Position numbers and translations under genes: made by a program | Assembly: GCA_017651425.1 (NCBI GenBank) | Contig: JAGCCZ010000024.1 | Coordinates: 1-53,648 of the forward strand | Origin: Bacteroidales bacterium | GTDB taxonomy: Bacteria > Bacteroidota > Bacteroidia > Bacteroidales > WCHB1-69 | Direction: 5' to 3' | Length of the DNA: 53,648 bases | Shown: positions 9,088-17,383 of the stretch, in pieces | Layout of the letters: every line of letters begins with the position of its first letter | How positions within the stretch are numbered: position 1 is the stretch's first letter | Notes under the pieces: generated by a model | Database searches by the model: none | What the model saw: only the letters and a program-made list of their open reading frames with translations | What the model was told of the DNA's origin: nothing

Positions 9088-10482
9088 TTATTTTTCCACC
9101 ACACTCGTCACCTCGCCTTCAAAAAGCTGGGTGACGATGCGATCGCCCGCGCGCAAGGCCTCCGCACCCGTGACAGCGCGCCCCTGCAAGCGAGTGATGC
9201 TGAACCCCCGTTTGAGGATGTTGTCGGGATGCAGCAACCGCACCTTGTCCTCCAACGTGGCAACCCGTTCCTTGCGATTTTGCAGCAGCTGGCTGCTCAG
9301 TGCCGAAAGTTTCTGCGCCGACTGGCCAAGCTGTTCACGCTCCTGTTCCAAACGATCTGCCTCAAGGCGCACCAACTCTTCCCACAACTTGGACAGCGCA
9401 TTGCCTTGCGTGAGCAGCATCTCCTTAGACTTGAGGGTCACCTGTTGGGCAAAGTCGCGCAATTGCCGCTTGTGCTCCGCCACGATGCGCGGGGCGGCAA
9501 TTCGGCGCGCGGTATCCATTTCCAAAAGTCGGCGCTTTTCCTCCGCAATCACCTCTGCAGTCCGACGAGCGATGGATTCAAAGAGCTGCTGCACCTTCGC
9601 GTCGAAATCATGGAAGCGCTCAATGAGCGAAAAGGCCACGTCTGTGGGGGTGATGTTGAAGCTGTATGCCACCATGTCGGTCACCGTCTGGTTGGTGGAG
9701 TGGCCGATGCCGGTAAGGACGGGCAGCGGGAACGTGGCCACACGATGGGCCAGCTGGTAATCATCGTAGCAGCTGAGGCCGACATCGCCGCCGCCGCCGC
9801 GCACGATGGCCACACAATCGAACTCCTTGCACCGCATCTCGATTTCGGACAGACGCGCAGTCATCCCCAAGATGGCCTTGTCACCCTGCAAGATAGACGG
9901 GAACAGCTCCGTCTCGAAGCGATAACCGTAACGATTGCTCTCCAACGTGGTCATGAAGTCGCTGTACCCCTTGCTGGTCTCCACGGAGATGACCGCTATC
10001 CGCTTGGGCACCAATGGCATGGCGAGTGATTTGTTCTGGGTGAAGACACCCTCCTTTTTCAGCCGTTCGATGACGGCCATTTTGTTGCGGACCATCTCGC
10101 CCAATGTATAAGAAGGCTCAATGTCCTGGATATGCAAGGCCAACCCGTGCTTGGGGCTGAATTCAACGGAAGCCAGGCAGAGAATCCTGATGTCCTCCTT
10201 CAGTTTCTCTCCCGTAATTTGCTCAAAACGCTGGTTAATTCTTTGGTAGTTGGACGACCAGATGATCGCCCGCATCTCCGTCTTGATGACATTTCCCTCC
10301 TTTTCCACCAATTCCGGATAGCAATGCCCGCTGTAAGGATAGAAATTGAGTTTTAGAATCTCAGCCTTGATGTAGTAGGGCTGGGGATATGTTCGCTCCA
10401 TGACACGATGGATGCTCATCGCAATCTCGGAGAGCGAATATATGGGGTGGTCGTTGAAAGTCTCTCGGACACTGTCGGGCAT
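9088..10482 (-). CDS. xseA: Exodeoxyribonuclease VII large subunit
   Basis: 464 residues. Catalytic subunit of exonuclease VII, which degrades single-stranded DNA to oligonucleotides in repair and recombination. The N-terminal OB-fold (about 12-125; YSLSEIAMSIHRVMER then YIKAEI) is followed by the exonuclease core. The core carries RIAVISVETSKGYSDFM, the family motif IVRGGGGDVGLSCYDD near 240-255 and PVLTGIGHSTNQTVTDMVA. A long coiled coil for binding XseB (about 300-420) and a C-terminal segment (ILKRGFSITR) complete it. The small-subunit gene xseB is often adjacent in other genomes but is not seen next to this gene. Confidence 0.95.
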   Translation of the reverse strand: MPDSVRETFNDHPIYSLSEIAMSIHRVMERTYPQPYYIKAEILKLNFYPYSGHCYPELVEKEGNVIKTEMRAIIWSSNYQRINQRFEQITGEKLKEDIRILCLASVEFSPKHGLALHIQDIEPSYTLGEMVRNKMAVIERLKKEGVFTQNKSLAMPLVPKRIAVISVETSKGYSDFMTTLESNRYGYRFETELFPSILQGDKAILGMTARLSEIEMRCKEFDCVAIVRGGGGDVGLSCYDDYQLAHRVATFPLPVLTGIGHSTNQTVTDMVAYSFNITPTDVAFSLIERFHDFDAKVQQLFESIARRTAEVIAEEKRRLLEMDTARRIAAPRIVAEHKRQLRDFAQQVTLKSKEMLLTQGNALSKLWEELVRLEADRLEQEREQLGQSAQKLSALSSQLLQNRKERVATLEDKVRLLHPDNILKRGFSITRLQGRAVTGAEALRAGDRIVTQLFEGEVTSVVEK

Positions 10483-10525
10483 AGCGGATTTCCTATGGGA
10501 TTATTGTTGAAAAATGAACATTCAA

Positions 10526-10557
10526 GAATAGGGGCTAAAGTGTTTTAGCCCCTATTC
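10526..10557. terminator. Strong stem-loop between mscL and xseA
   Basis: GAATAGGGGCTAAA (10526-10539) pairs with TTTTAGCCCCTATTC (10543-10557), a near-perfect 14-bp stem with a tiny loop. On the minus strand it is downstream of mscL. The following T-run is weak, so factor-independent termination is likely but not certain. Confidence 0.6.
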
Positions 10558-10599
10558 ATTTCGATTCCAAGACGGAGTCGTTTTTCAGTTTCGGCGCTG

Positions 10600-11052
10600 C
10601 TATTTTTTCAGCAGGTCGCGAATTTCGGTAAGCAGTTTCTCTTCGGTGGAAGGCTCGGGGGCGGGAGCGGCTTCCTCTTCTTTCTTACGAAGCGAGGAGA
10701 GCTTGTTGATACCCTTGATCACCAAGAAAATACACACTGCCACAATGAGGAAGTCAATGGTCACTTGGATGAAGTTACCATAGTTCCAAGTCACGGGATC
10801 CAGCGTTTTCTCGACAACCTGAGGGAGTCCGTCCGGACCCGTCACTGTTTCCATCACCTTACGGGCGGGGAATTTGAGGCTCAATTTGGTAAAATCGGTA
10901 CCACCGAGGACCCAACCGATGGGAGGCATCAGGATGTCGTTCACAAGAGAGGTGACGATTTTTCCAAAGGCACCGCCGATGATCACACCGACAGCCATGT
11001 CAATGACATTGCCTTTCAACGCGAATTCTTTAAATTCTTTCAATAATCCCAT
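10600..11052 (-). CDS. mscL: Large-conductance mechanosensitive channel
   Basis: 150 residues, typical for MscL, the homopentameric inner-membrane emergency valve opened by hypo-osmotic shock. The N-terminal amphipathic helix ([20 protein letters not shown], about 3-22) runs into TM1 with [21 protein letters not shown] periplasmic loop follows (about 50-88), then TM2 ([20 protein letters not shown], about 95-114) and a charged C-terminal helix after a Glu/Pro-rich linker. It stands alone with its own promoter and a downstream stem-loop. Confidence 0.97.
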   Translation of the reverse strand: MGLLKEFKEFALKGNVIDMAVGVIIGGAFGKIVTSLVNDILMPPIGWVLGGTDFTKLSLKFPARKVMETVTGPDGLPQVVEKTLDPVTWNYGNFIQVTIDFLIVAVCIFLVIKGINKLSSLRKKEEEAAPAPEPSTEEKLLTEIRDLLKK

Positions 11053-11092
11053 AATAAAGAGTTTTAATTAATACTATAAATTTATCAATGTG

Positions 11093-11125
11093 CAAAAGTA
11101 ATAATTTTTTTCAGACAATATCCAA
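11093..11125 (-). promoter_or_regulatory. Promoter of mscL
   Basis: Minus-strand TACTTTTG (TAnnTTTG) is at 11093-11100 and TTGG is at 11122-11125, with about 21 bases between them. It lies about 41 bases upstream of the mscL ATG. Confidence 0.6.
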
Positions 11126-11169
11126 GCCACACATTTTTTTTATATTTTCGCCGCCTCAATGCAATCCGT

Positions 11170-11586
11170 ATGAAAATCCAAAGCAATACAGAGACATTCC
11201 GCAACGCCCAGGAGGAGGTGTACGACACCTTGGTGAATTTCACCAAACGCATCCAGGTTCCCGCCGTGCCACAAATCTCCAACTGGAGCGTCACTGACGA
11301 CACCTGCAGTTTCACGCTCAACGGCATGATAACCTGCCAACTCCGCCTGACCGAACAGATCCCCTACTCCAAGGTTTGTTACCACATCGACACCGACAAG
11401 CGCATCGCCGCCGATGCGGTTGTGAACATTGCGCCAGCGGGCGAAGGCTCCACCGTGCAAGTGGAGGCCGAAGCCGATGTGCCCTTTTTCATGCAAGCGT
11501 TGATCAAGGGTCCTGTGGAACAAGCCCTCAACCAAGCCATATCCAAAATCAAAGAGATGGCAGAAAGGGGAGAATATGGAATATAG
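11170..11586 (+). CDS. Small SRPBCC/START-like protein upstream of lptB
   Basis: 138 residues with no signal peptide and no membrane segment. The pattern suggests a helix-grip (SRPBCC) fold: an N-terminal strand-helix (residues 1-27), a series of beta strands of the type [14 protein letters not shown], and a long C-terminal amphipathic helix (about 110-135). I recognise no catalytic residues. It overlaps the start of lptB by 11 bases, so the two are probably translationally coupled. A role in handling a lipid or hydrophobic ligand near the LPS exporter is a guess based on fold and position only. Confidence 0.75.
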   Translation: MKIQSNTETFRNAQEEVYDTLVNFTKRIQVPAVPQISNWSVTDDTCSFTLNGMITCQLRLTEQIPYSKVCYHIDTDKRIAADAVVNIAPAGEGSTVQVEAEADVPFFMQALIKGPVEQALNQAISKIKEMAERGEYGI

Positions 11587-12307
11587 GATCCGTACAGAAG
11601 GTCTGGTCAAGAAATACAAAAACCGGACCGTGGTCGATAATGTATCCATCGATTTCACGCAAGGCGAAATTGTGGGTCTGTTAGGGCCCAACGGTGCCGG
11701 CAAGACAACATCATTTTACATGATTGTAGGTCTGATCAAGCCCTTTTCCGGACGTATCTTTCTGAACGACACTGACATCACAGAGATGCCGATGTATCGT
11801 CGCGCCCAGTTGGGACTGGCCTATCTGCCGCAGGAGGCTTCCGTGTTCCGCCAACTGACCGTGGAGGACAACATCAAGGCCATCCTCGAGTTCAGCGGAA
11901 AAAGCAAAAAAGAGCAGAAAGAGAAGCTGGAGAGTCTCATTGCCGAATTCAACATCGAGAAAGTGCGGCGCAACAAAGGCAACAACCTCTCCGGCGGCGA
12001 GCGGCGCCGTGTGGAAATAGCCCGCTGCCTGGCCTCCGATCCCAAGTTCATTCTGTTGGACGAGCCCTTCGCCGGTGTCGATCCCATCGCCGTGGAGGAT
12101 ATCCAGAACATCGTGGCCAAGCTCAAGGACAAGAACATCGGCATTGTCATCACAGACCACAACGTCCATGAAACGCTCTCCATCACCGACCGCGCCTACC
12201 TGCTCTACGAGGGTCGCGTGCTCAAGTCGGGCACAGCCGAGGAGTTAGCCGCCGACCCGATGGTGAAGAAAGTCTATTTAGGCTCTAACTTTGAGTTGAG
12301 GAAATAA
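11576..12307 (+). CDS. lptB: LPS export ABC transporter ATP-binding protein
   Basis: 243 residues, the length of LptB. It is the cytoplasmic ATPase of LptB2FG, which pulls LPS from the inner membrane onto the Lpt bridge. Walker [10 protein letters not shown] (37-45), a Q-loop in [10 protein letters not shown] (about 83-92), signature LSGGERRR (138-145), Walker [14 protein letters not shown] (158-170) and switch His195 are all present. The [11 protein letters not shown] segment and the VFRQ pattern are typical of LptB rather than of amino-acid importers. The lptF/lptG permeases and lptA/lptC are not in this window, but an LptD-type protein is at about 21.5-24.2 kb. The gene converges with the Gate-domain gene, 8 bases apart. 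Confidence 0.95.
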   Translation: MEYRIRTEGLVKKYKNRTVVDNVSIDFTQGEIVGLLGPNGAGKTTSFYMIVGLIKPFSGRIFLNDTDITEMPMYRRAQLGLAYLPQEASVFRQLTVEDNIKAILEFSGKSKKEQKEKLESLIAEFNIEKVRRNKGNNLSGGERRRVEIARCLASDPKFILLDEPFAGVDPIAVEDIQNIVAKLKDKNIGIVITDHNVHETLSITDRAYLLYEGRVLKSGTAEELAADPMVKKVYLGSNFELRK

Positions 12308-12315
12308 TCCCACCT

Positions 12316-13548
12316 TTATGCAAAAATGAGTGCGAGAAGCACAAACAGCCAGTGGGCCGCGATGCCAGCGATGAGTCCGCCGATGGTGTGCGCGCCAATG
12401 GCCTTGCCGATGAGCTTGCGATAGCCCAAGGAGTCGAGCATGGCGGTGTGCGTGCTCAAGTAACCGCTCCAGCACATGCCCATGGCGGTGAAGACAGCCA
12501 CAGCATTGTTGTCGATGATGCCCTCGGCGATGAACCGGGGCACCAAGCCAAGCGCGGCGCCCACGGCACCCAACGCCGTGATCGGGAACGAGATGAGCTG
12601 CGGGCTGTTGAATCCGAAGAGCCAACGGAAGATGAAATCCACCTTATCGGCCGCCCATGTAATGATAGGAACGCCCTCGTAGGCCGCCCCCGTATAGACA
12701 CCGCCCTCCCCGCTCGGGCCGAAAGTCATCATCATCACAATGGTGGAGATGACTAATACTCCCGGGATAATGGCCAAGCCTATGTTCACGCCGTCCTTGC
12801 CGCCATCCAAAATGGAGTTGAGGAAACGCATGAAAACACTGCCTTCGCTCTTAAAGGAAATCTGCTGCTCATCGCCCGACTCCTCAGAAACAGGCGTATC
12901 AAGTTCTGGAAATGACTTGAGGGTGAAGTGCTGCATCAGGCGCGTGGAGACAATGCTGCCGATAATAGCCCCGAGGATGCCCACCAAGGCGCCCTTGCCA
13001 AAGCCAAGGCCCGTCATGAAGGCCAACACCACCAAGCCCATGCCGAACGCTGTGCCGAAGTTGGTCAGCGACACCAGCTGGTACTTCTTGAAATAGCGGC
13101 TGAAGTTCTTGTCCTTGGCCAACGTGATGATGGCAGGATTGTCGCTCAAGAAGGTCATGACAGCGCCCAAGGCTGCCACGCCGGGCAAGTTGTAGAGTGG
13201 ACGCATGAACGGCTTGAGGATGTTTTCCATCAAACGAACCACACCGAACTCCGCCATCAACTTGCTGATGGCACCCATCAGCACGCAAATGGCCATGATG
13301 TAGAAGACCGTTTCCAACAGCAGATGATAGGCCGTCTGCATGAACGTGTTCAGCATCATCGGCAACGACATTTTATAGGCCAACAGGCCGAAAAAGCCTA
13401 TGAACAGAATCAGGAAGAGGACAGCCTCGATGGAACGTTTGCTGGTAAACTTCAATGGATTTTTCAGCTTGAGCTTTTGCTCCAACTTCTGGAATACCCG
13501 CTCAATGGCCTGGGCATAACTGAGGGTGTTCTTGCGTCTTATCTTCAT
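12316..13548 (-). CDS. Gate (nucleoside recognition) domain membrane protein
   Basis: A 410-residue polytopic inner-membrane protein with about nine or ten hydrophobic segments. It has the Gate-domain style of the nucleoside-recognition / YjiH-like / spore maturation A/B families. It contains glycine- and proline-rich helices such as GAVMTFLSDNPAIITLAKD (about 128-146) and GMCWSGYLSTHTAMLDSLGY (about 364-383). The N-terminal 40 residues are basic and cytoplasmic; a hydrophilic loop at about 215-240 is Glu/Ser rich. The transported solute is unknown. The gene starts 3 bases after the stop of the upstream porin-like gene, so the two are likely one transcript and may move the same solute across the two membranes. 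Confidence 0.75.
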   Translation of the reverse strand: MKIRRKNTLSYAQAIERVFQKLEQKLKLKNPLKFTSKRSIEAVLFLILFIGFFGLLAYKMSLPMMLNTFMQTAYHLLLETVFYIMAICVLMGAISKLMAEFGVVRLMENILKPFMRPLYNLPGVAALGAVMTFLSDNPAIITLAKDKNFSRYFKKYQLVSLTNFGTAFGMGLVVLAFMTGLGFGKGALVGILGAIIGSIVSTRLMQHFTLKSFPELDTPVSEESGDEQQISFKSEGSVFMRFLNSILDGGKDGVNIGLAIIPGVLVISTIVMMMTFGPSGEGGVYTGAAYEGVPIITWAADKVDFIFRWLFGFNSPQLISFPITALGAVGAALGLVPRFIAEGIIDNNAVAVFTAMGMCWSGYLSTHTAMLDSLGYRKLIGKAIGAHTIGGLIAGIAAHWLFVLLALIFA

Positions 13549-13551
13549 ATC

Positions 13552-14694
13552 CTATTTGTTTCTGAAATATTTTGCAATGTCTATTTTCCACGTCACGCCA
13601 ATGTTGGCATAGAGATTGTGCTCGGCTTGAATGTCCGGATCCTGCAACGCCGGCGCATAGTCGTTGATAATGGCGACGTCGGTCACAAAGCCATGCAAAC
13701 GTATGTCGGAGTATTTCTTGGGATGCCACTCAAAGCCTATACCATAATATATATATTGTTGGCCTGGGAGCGCCAGACAGTCCCAAATCTCACCCGTGGC
13801 ATTGTAATTGGCAATCTCCTCTTCGTCAAGATTCTGTTCATAGCCTGCCTTCACGAACAGGTTGGCCAGGGGATTGAACTTGAAGTCGGCGCGTGCAACC
13901 ACGCCAAAGTCTTTAAACAGCTGTCGCGTGGAGCAGGCATGATGCATCAAGTCCAAATAAATGCTGAAATGTTCGTAATCGAGTTTGTTACCCAAGGCGA
14001 TATAGTTCATGAAGACACCTCTCTTTCTCTCGAACATATTGAAGGAATAAAGCGCCTTGAAATGGCCGAAGTCGCCAGACCAGAGCAAATTGTAGCTCAA
14101 CAGGGAGTTCCTGAACGGGGAGCCGTAGTGGATATAGGGCGAGTTGCCCACTTGCAGCTTGAGGGTGTTTTTCTCGTCGTTGGAGTGGAATGTGATGCCG
14201 GCGGCAAGCTGGAAGCAATAGAAGTTATCCCAATAATAGGACCAATAGAGTACATCGATAGGAGGTGCATCATACTCAAAGCCACCCACTGCCAAGGCTT
14301 CCTTGCCAACCCGCAGCGACCAGTTTTTATGGAACCTGTAGTCGAGAAACAGGAAATCCGTATTGTCGAAGAAAGAGTTGCTGCCTGGGTTGGCCACAAT
14401 GCGCTGCCGGAAATAGTACGACAAGTCCTTTGTGAGATTGCCACCCATGTGCAGGTTGAAGTAGCGGCCCACAAACCCGTAAGTGCTCTCCCCGATGTTC
14501 GTGGATTGCATGCCATCCAACTCGTTCAAGACGAAAGGCTGGTTGAAGGTCATGTCCGCACGCACCTCAAGGAGCAGTTTGTTGACCAGGTCAAAATCGC
14601 GCTTGTTTTCACGGAGGGTGTCTTGTGCCAAAGACGGGATGGCATAAGCCGCAAACAGGGCACAGCAGAGAACGGTTTTCTTCAAAAGTGTCAT
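13552..14694 (-). CDS. Outer-membrane porin-like beta-barrel protein
   Basis: 380 residues. A Sec signal peptide (about 1-23, ending SLAQ) is followed by a chain with alternating aromatic/hydrophobic strands and short turns. A terminal strand ending WKIDIAKYFRNK suggests an outer-membrane barrel. Segments such as NLTKDLSYYFRQRI and HKNWSLRVGKEALAVGGFE resemble the phosphate-selective porin O/P type of family, but I cannot assign the substrate. It is 3 bases upstream of the Gate-domain permease gene. A terminator for the preceding gene sits only a few bases before its ATG, so its own promoter must be very close or upstream transcription must read through. Confidence 0.75.
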   Translation of the reverse strand: MTLLKKTVLCCALFAAYAIPSLAQDTLRENKRDFDLVNKLLLEVRADMTFNQPFVLNELDGMQSTNIGESTYGFVGRYFNLHMGGNLTKDLSYYFRQRIVANPGSNSFFDNTDFLFLDYRFHKNWSLRVGKEALAVGGFEYDAPPIDVLYWSYYWDNFYCFQLAAGITFHSNDEKNTLKLQVGNSPYIHYGSPFRNSLLSYNLLWSGDFGHFKALYSFNMFERKRGVFMNYIALGNKLDYEHFSIYLDLMHHACSTRQLFKDFGVVARADFKFNPLANLFVKAGYEQNLDEEEIANYNATGEIWDCLALPGQQYIYYGIGFEWHPKKYSDIRLHGFVTDVAIINDYAPALQDPDIQAEHNLYANIGVTWKIDIAKYFRNK

Positions 14695-14700
14695 CTTGGC

Positions 14701-14726
14701 AAAAAAAAGAGCAACCCTAAGATTGC
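14701..14726 (-). terminator. Terminator downstream of the PorE-like gene
   Basis: Minus-strand GCAATC and GGTTGC arms (14711-14726) form a short stem with a four-base loop. They are followed by TC and eight T (14701-14708). Confidence 0.65.
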
Positions 14727-14751
14727 CCTTTGAATCTATTTTGATTTATGA

Positions 14752-17283
14752 TTAGTTGAATTTCAATTGGTTGGAAGACTTGTCTATGGTGTACGAACCC
14801 CATTCGTTCTCGATGAACTTGTCACCGACAACGATGGCGGCAGGCAGGTTCTTCTTGACAATGACCTTCACGTTCTCGGAATAGTCATCGCCAACACGCA
14901 ACTCCTCGAGATAGAGTACCGAACCTTCAATAATGCTGCCGTCCTCCTGCTTGATGGCACCCGACTTCTCCTCGAAGTCGTTAAGGGTGATGAAGGATTC
15001 CTTCAGGAAGCGGGTGGCATCGGCGTAGTTCATCATAACCTCTTCGCTGTTGTTGCCGATGACAAAGTTCAGAGACTTGCTGTTGGCGAAGCAGTTACCC
15101 ATGACATTGTCGCCATCGATAGTGACGGGGACAGTGCGTTGTTGCACAAGGGCGATGCCGCCGCCATGACGCACGCTGTCGATATTGTCGTTGCTGGGCA
15201 CATAGTCGTCACGCAGGATGATGAACTCGGTACGACGGTTAAGCTGGTGGGCAGCCTCCTTCTCGGCTTTCGTGGGTTGAGACTCGCAGAAGGCCTCTGT
15301 CAGCACAGTGCCTTTCGGGAAGAAGTATTTCTTGCCGTTATAGGTGGAGTACATGTCTTTCTCTAATTTGCGCGGCACACGCTCACCGTAACCCTTGGCC
15401 ACAATACGGTCAGCGGCAATGCCCTTCTCCTTCACCAAGAAATCGACACAAGACTGGGCACGGTTCTGGGAAAGGATGTCGTTCTTCTCCTCGGTGTCAC
15501 GGGAGTCGGTGTGGGAACGCAACTCGATGACGATGGTCGGGTTCTTGACCATGATGTTGTACAAATACATCAGGGAGTCCTTGTACTGGGGCTTGAGGTC
15601 CCACTTGGCCAGATCATACAGGATCTCCGGCAGAAGGATAGGCTCCTTTGGAATCGGTTCGAGGGTGAAATCCTGTTTCAAGTCGGTGTTTTCAGACAAG
15701 CCCACCGTGGTAGCCGTGGCCGTATTGCCGCTCTCCCAATAACCCTTCTTGGCCACCTTGATGGCGTATGTCGTAGCACCCAAAATTTTGGACTTGTCGA
15801 AGTGGTAATAACCCTTCACGTCCGTGGTTGTCTTGTAAGAGGTACCGTCAGAGCCGCTGATTTCGACCTCAACACCATCCATGTACTGTCCGTTGTTCTT
15901 GTCGCGGATGTAACCGGAAAGCGTATAGACAAGCGGACGGAGGACAAAGTAGTAGATATCGTCGCCACCACGGCCTCCGGGACGGTTGGAGGAGAAATAG
16001 CCCTTGGCGAGGTACGGTGACTTGGATTGCGGGTCGATGGCTTCGTTCTCATCAAAGATAATGCCGATTTCATCGTATGAAGAGTTGATAGGCACCATAA
16101 GGTTCTCGGCGGGTTGGAATTTGCCATCCTTGATGCGGGAGAGGAATAGGTCAAGTCCACCGAGGCCCGGCCAACCGTCGGATGAGAAGTAGAGCTCGTT
16201 CTCGTTGCGAAGGATGGGGAACACCTCCTGACCCTTGGTGTTGACATTGGGACCGAGGTTGGTGATATTGCTGAACTTGGCGGATTTCTTGGCGCGGGTG
16301 GCCATATAGATATCATAGCCGCCTTCGCCACCCGGCATGTTGGATGCGAAGTAGATGGTCAGCTCATCGCCAGAGATGTAAGGATGGACGTAGTTGTAGG
16401 CGGAGTCGCCCAGGACCACCAGCTCGGGTTCGCCCCAAGATTTGCCTTTTTTCAACGTCTTGTAAATATAGCAACCTTGCACTTTCTTCTTGTCCTGGGG
16501 GCATTTGGTCATGTAATAGACAGAGCCCTTGCGGTTAGAGCAGGCCTCGCCCTCATTCACGCCAGTGTTGAGGGTGCCGCCTTCGTCGAGGGTGGTGACA
16601 GGCGACCATTCACCCGGCCAGTCCGTGTTTTTGCTCTTGGGCTTGTTGGTGATATAGATGTCGGAAAATGACACGCCCGTCCATTGGTCGGTGCCCTTGC
16701 CTACAGAACCCTCTCGATTGGAGGTGAAGATGATGGAGTTGCGCTTCTCCTCGTTGCCCCAGCGCGGTGCCCACTCGTCGTCACGGGTGTTGAACTTCTT
16801 GAGATTCTCGACCTCATAACGGGTGGGGTTCTCGTTCCACATCTTGGCGTTCTTGCAGCCTTCAATACGCATATCGACACGCGGATCATTGGGCTCGCGC
16901 TTTTTGTAGTTCTGATAATACTTGAGCGCCATGTCGTACTCGCCACGCATATTGTAGATACTGGCGAGATGGAACAAGATAATGGGGTTGTCTTTCTGGT
17001 AATTCTTCTTCTCCAAACGAAGGTACTGTTGTTCGGCCTTCTTAACATCACCCATGATGCGATAGCACTCTGCGATCTGGAAAGTGGCACGTTGTATCTC
17101 GACCCTGTTGGAGGAGAGCTTCTTCATACCTTTCTTGTATTGTTCCAACGCATTCCCATACTGGCAATCGCGGAACAGATTGTCCGCATCGCGCAGAACG
17201 CTCTGCGGAGCCTGAGCATTCAAGGTCAAACCTCCTATCATTAAGAGAGTTACGAGGACGGCGGTAAGCTTTTGTATATTCAT
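14752..17283 (-). CDS. PorE-like OmpA-family protein with a C-terminal retropepsin-like domain
   Basis: 843 residues, exported (signal peptide about 1-24, cleaved near NAQA). Domains in order: TPR-like helices (about 28-150); a WD40/PD40-type propeller (about 170-445) with repeats such as NSIIFTSNREG and ELTIYFASNMPGG; a carboxypeptidase-regulatory-like Ig domain (about 453-540); and an OmpA C-terminal peptidoglycan-binding domain (about 560-690) with ELRSHTDSRD and LSQNRAQSCVDFL. This order matches PorE of the type IX secretion system, which anchors the machinery to peptidoglycan; that role is inferred. Unlike PorE there are about 149 more residues (695-843). They follow the pattern of a retropepsin-like aspartyl protease, but the catalytic D-T/S-G triad position reads G-N-N (743-745). 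The gene appears monocistronic. Confidence 0.85.
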   Translation of the reverse strand: MNIQKLTAVLVTLLMIGGLTLNAQAPQSVLRDADNLFRDCQYGNALEQYKKGMKKLSSNRVEIQRATFQIAECYRIMGDVKKAEQQYLRLEKKNYQKDNPIILFHLASIYNMRGEYDMALKYYQNYKKREPNDPRVDMRIEGCKNAKMWNENPTRYEVENLKKFNTRDDEWAPRWGNEEKRNSIIFTSNREGSVGKGTDQWTGVSFSDIYITNKPKSKNTDWPGEWSPVTTLDEGGTLNTGVNEGEACSNRKGSVYYMTKCPQDKKKVQGCYIYKTLKKGKSWGEPELVVLGDSAYNYVHPYISGDELTIYFASNMPGGEGGYDIYMATRAKKSAKFSNITNLGPNVNTKGQEVFPILRNENELYFSSDGWPGLGGLDLFLSRIKDGKFQPAENLMVPINSSYDEIGIIFDENEAIDPQSKSPYLAKGYFSSNRPGGRGGDDIYYFVLRPLVYTLSGYIRDKNNGQYMDGVEVEISGSDGTSYKTTTDVKGYYHFDKSKILGATTYAIKVAKKGYWESGNTATATTVGLSENTDLKQDFTLEPIPKEPILLPEILYDLAKWDLKPQYKDSLMYLYNIMVKNPTIVIELRSHTDSRDTEEKNDILSQNRAQSCVDFLVKEKGIAADRIVAKGYGERVPRKLEKDMYSTYNGKKYFFPKGTVLTEAFCESQPTKAEKEAAHQLNRRTEFIILRDDYVPSNDNIDSVRHGGGIALVQQRTVPVTIDGDNVMGNCFANSKSLNFVIGNNSEEVMMNYADATRFLKESFITLNDFEEKSGAIKQEDGSIIEGSVLYLEELRVGDDYSENVKVIVKKNLPAAIVVGDKFIENEWGSYTIDKSSNQLKFN

Positions 17284-17329
17284 ATTTATGATAATTTACC
17301 TTATAAAAATTGCGGCTGCTAAAATACAA

Positions 17330-17368
17330 AAAAAAACGGAACGATATAGCATCGTTCCGTTTTTTTTA
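17330..17368 (-). terminator. Terminator of secDF
   Basis: ACGGAACGAT (17336-17345) and ATCGTTCCGT (17351-17360) form a perfect 10-bp stem between an A-run and a T-run, 16-24 bases after the secDF stop. It could act on both strands. Confidence 0.88.
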
Positions 17369-17383
17369 TGTAACCGAAAATCT

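Noticed and set aside
12928..14733. 601-codon open frame on the plus strand
   Set aside because: It spans two clear minus-strand genes (Gate-domain and porin-like) and has no recognisable domain or signal peptide.
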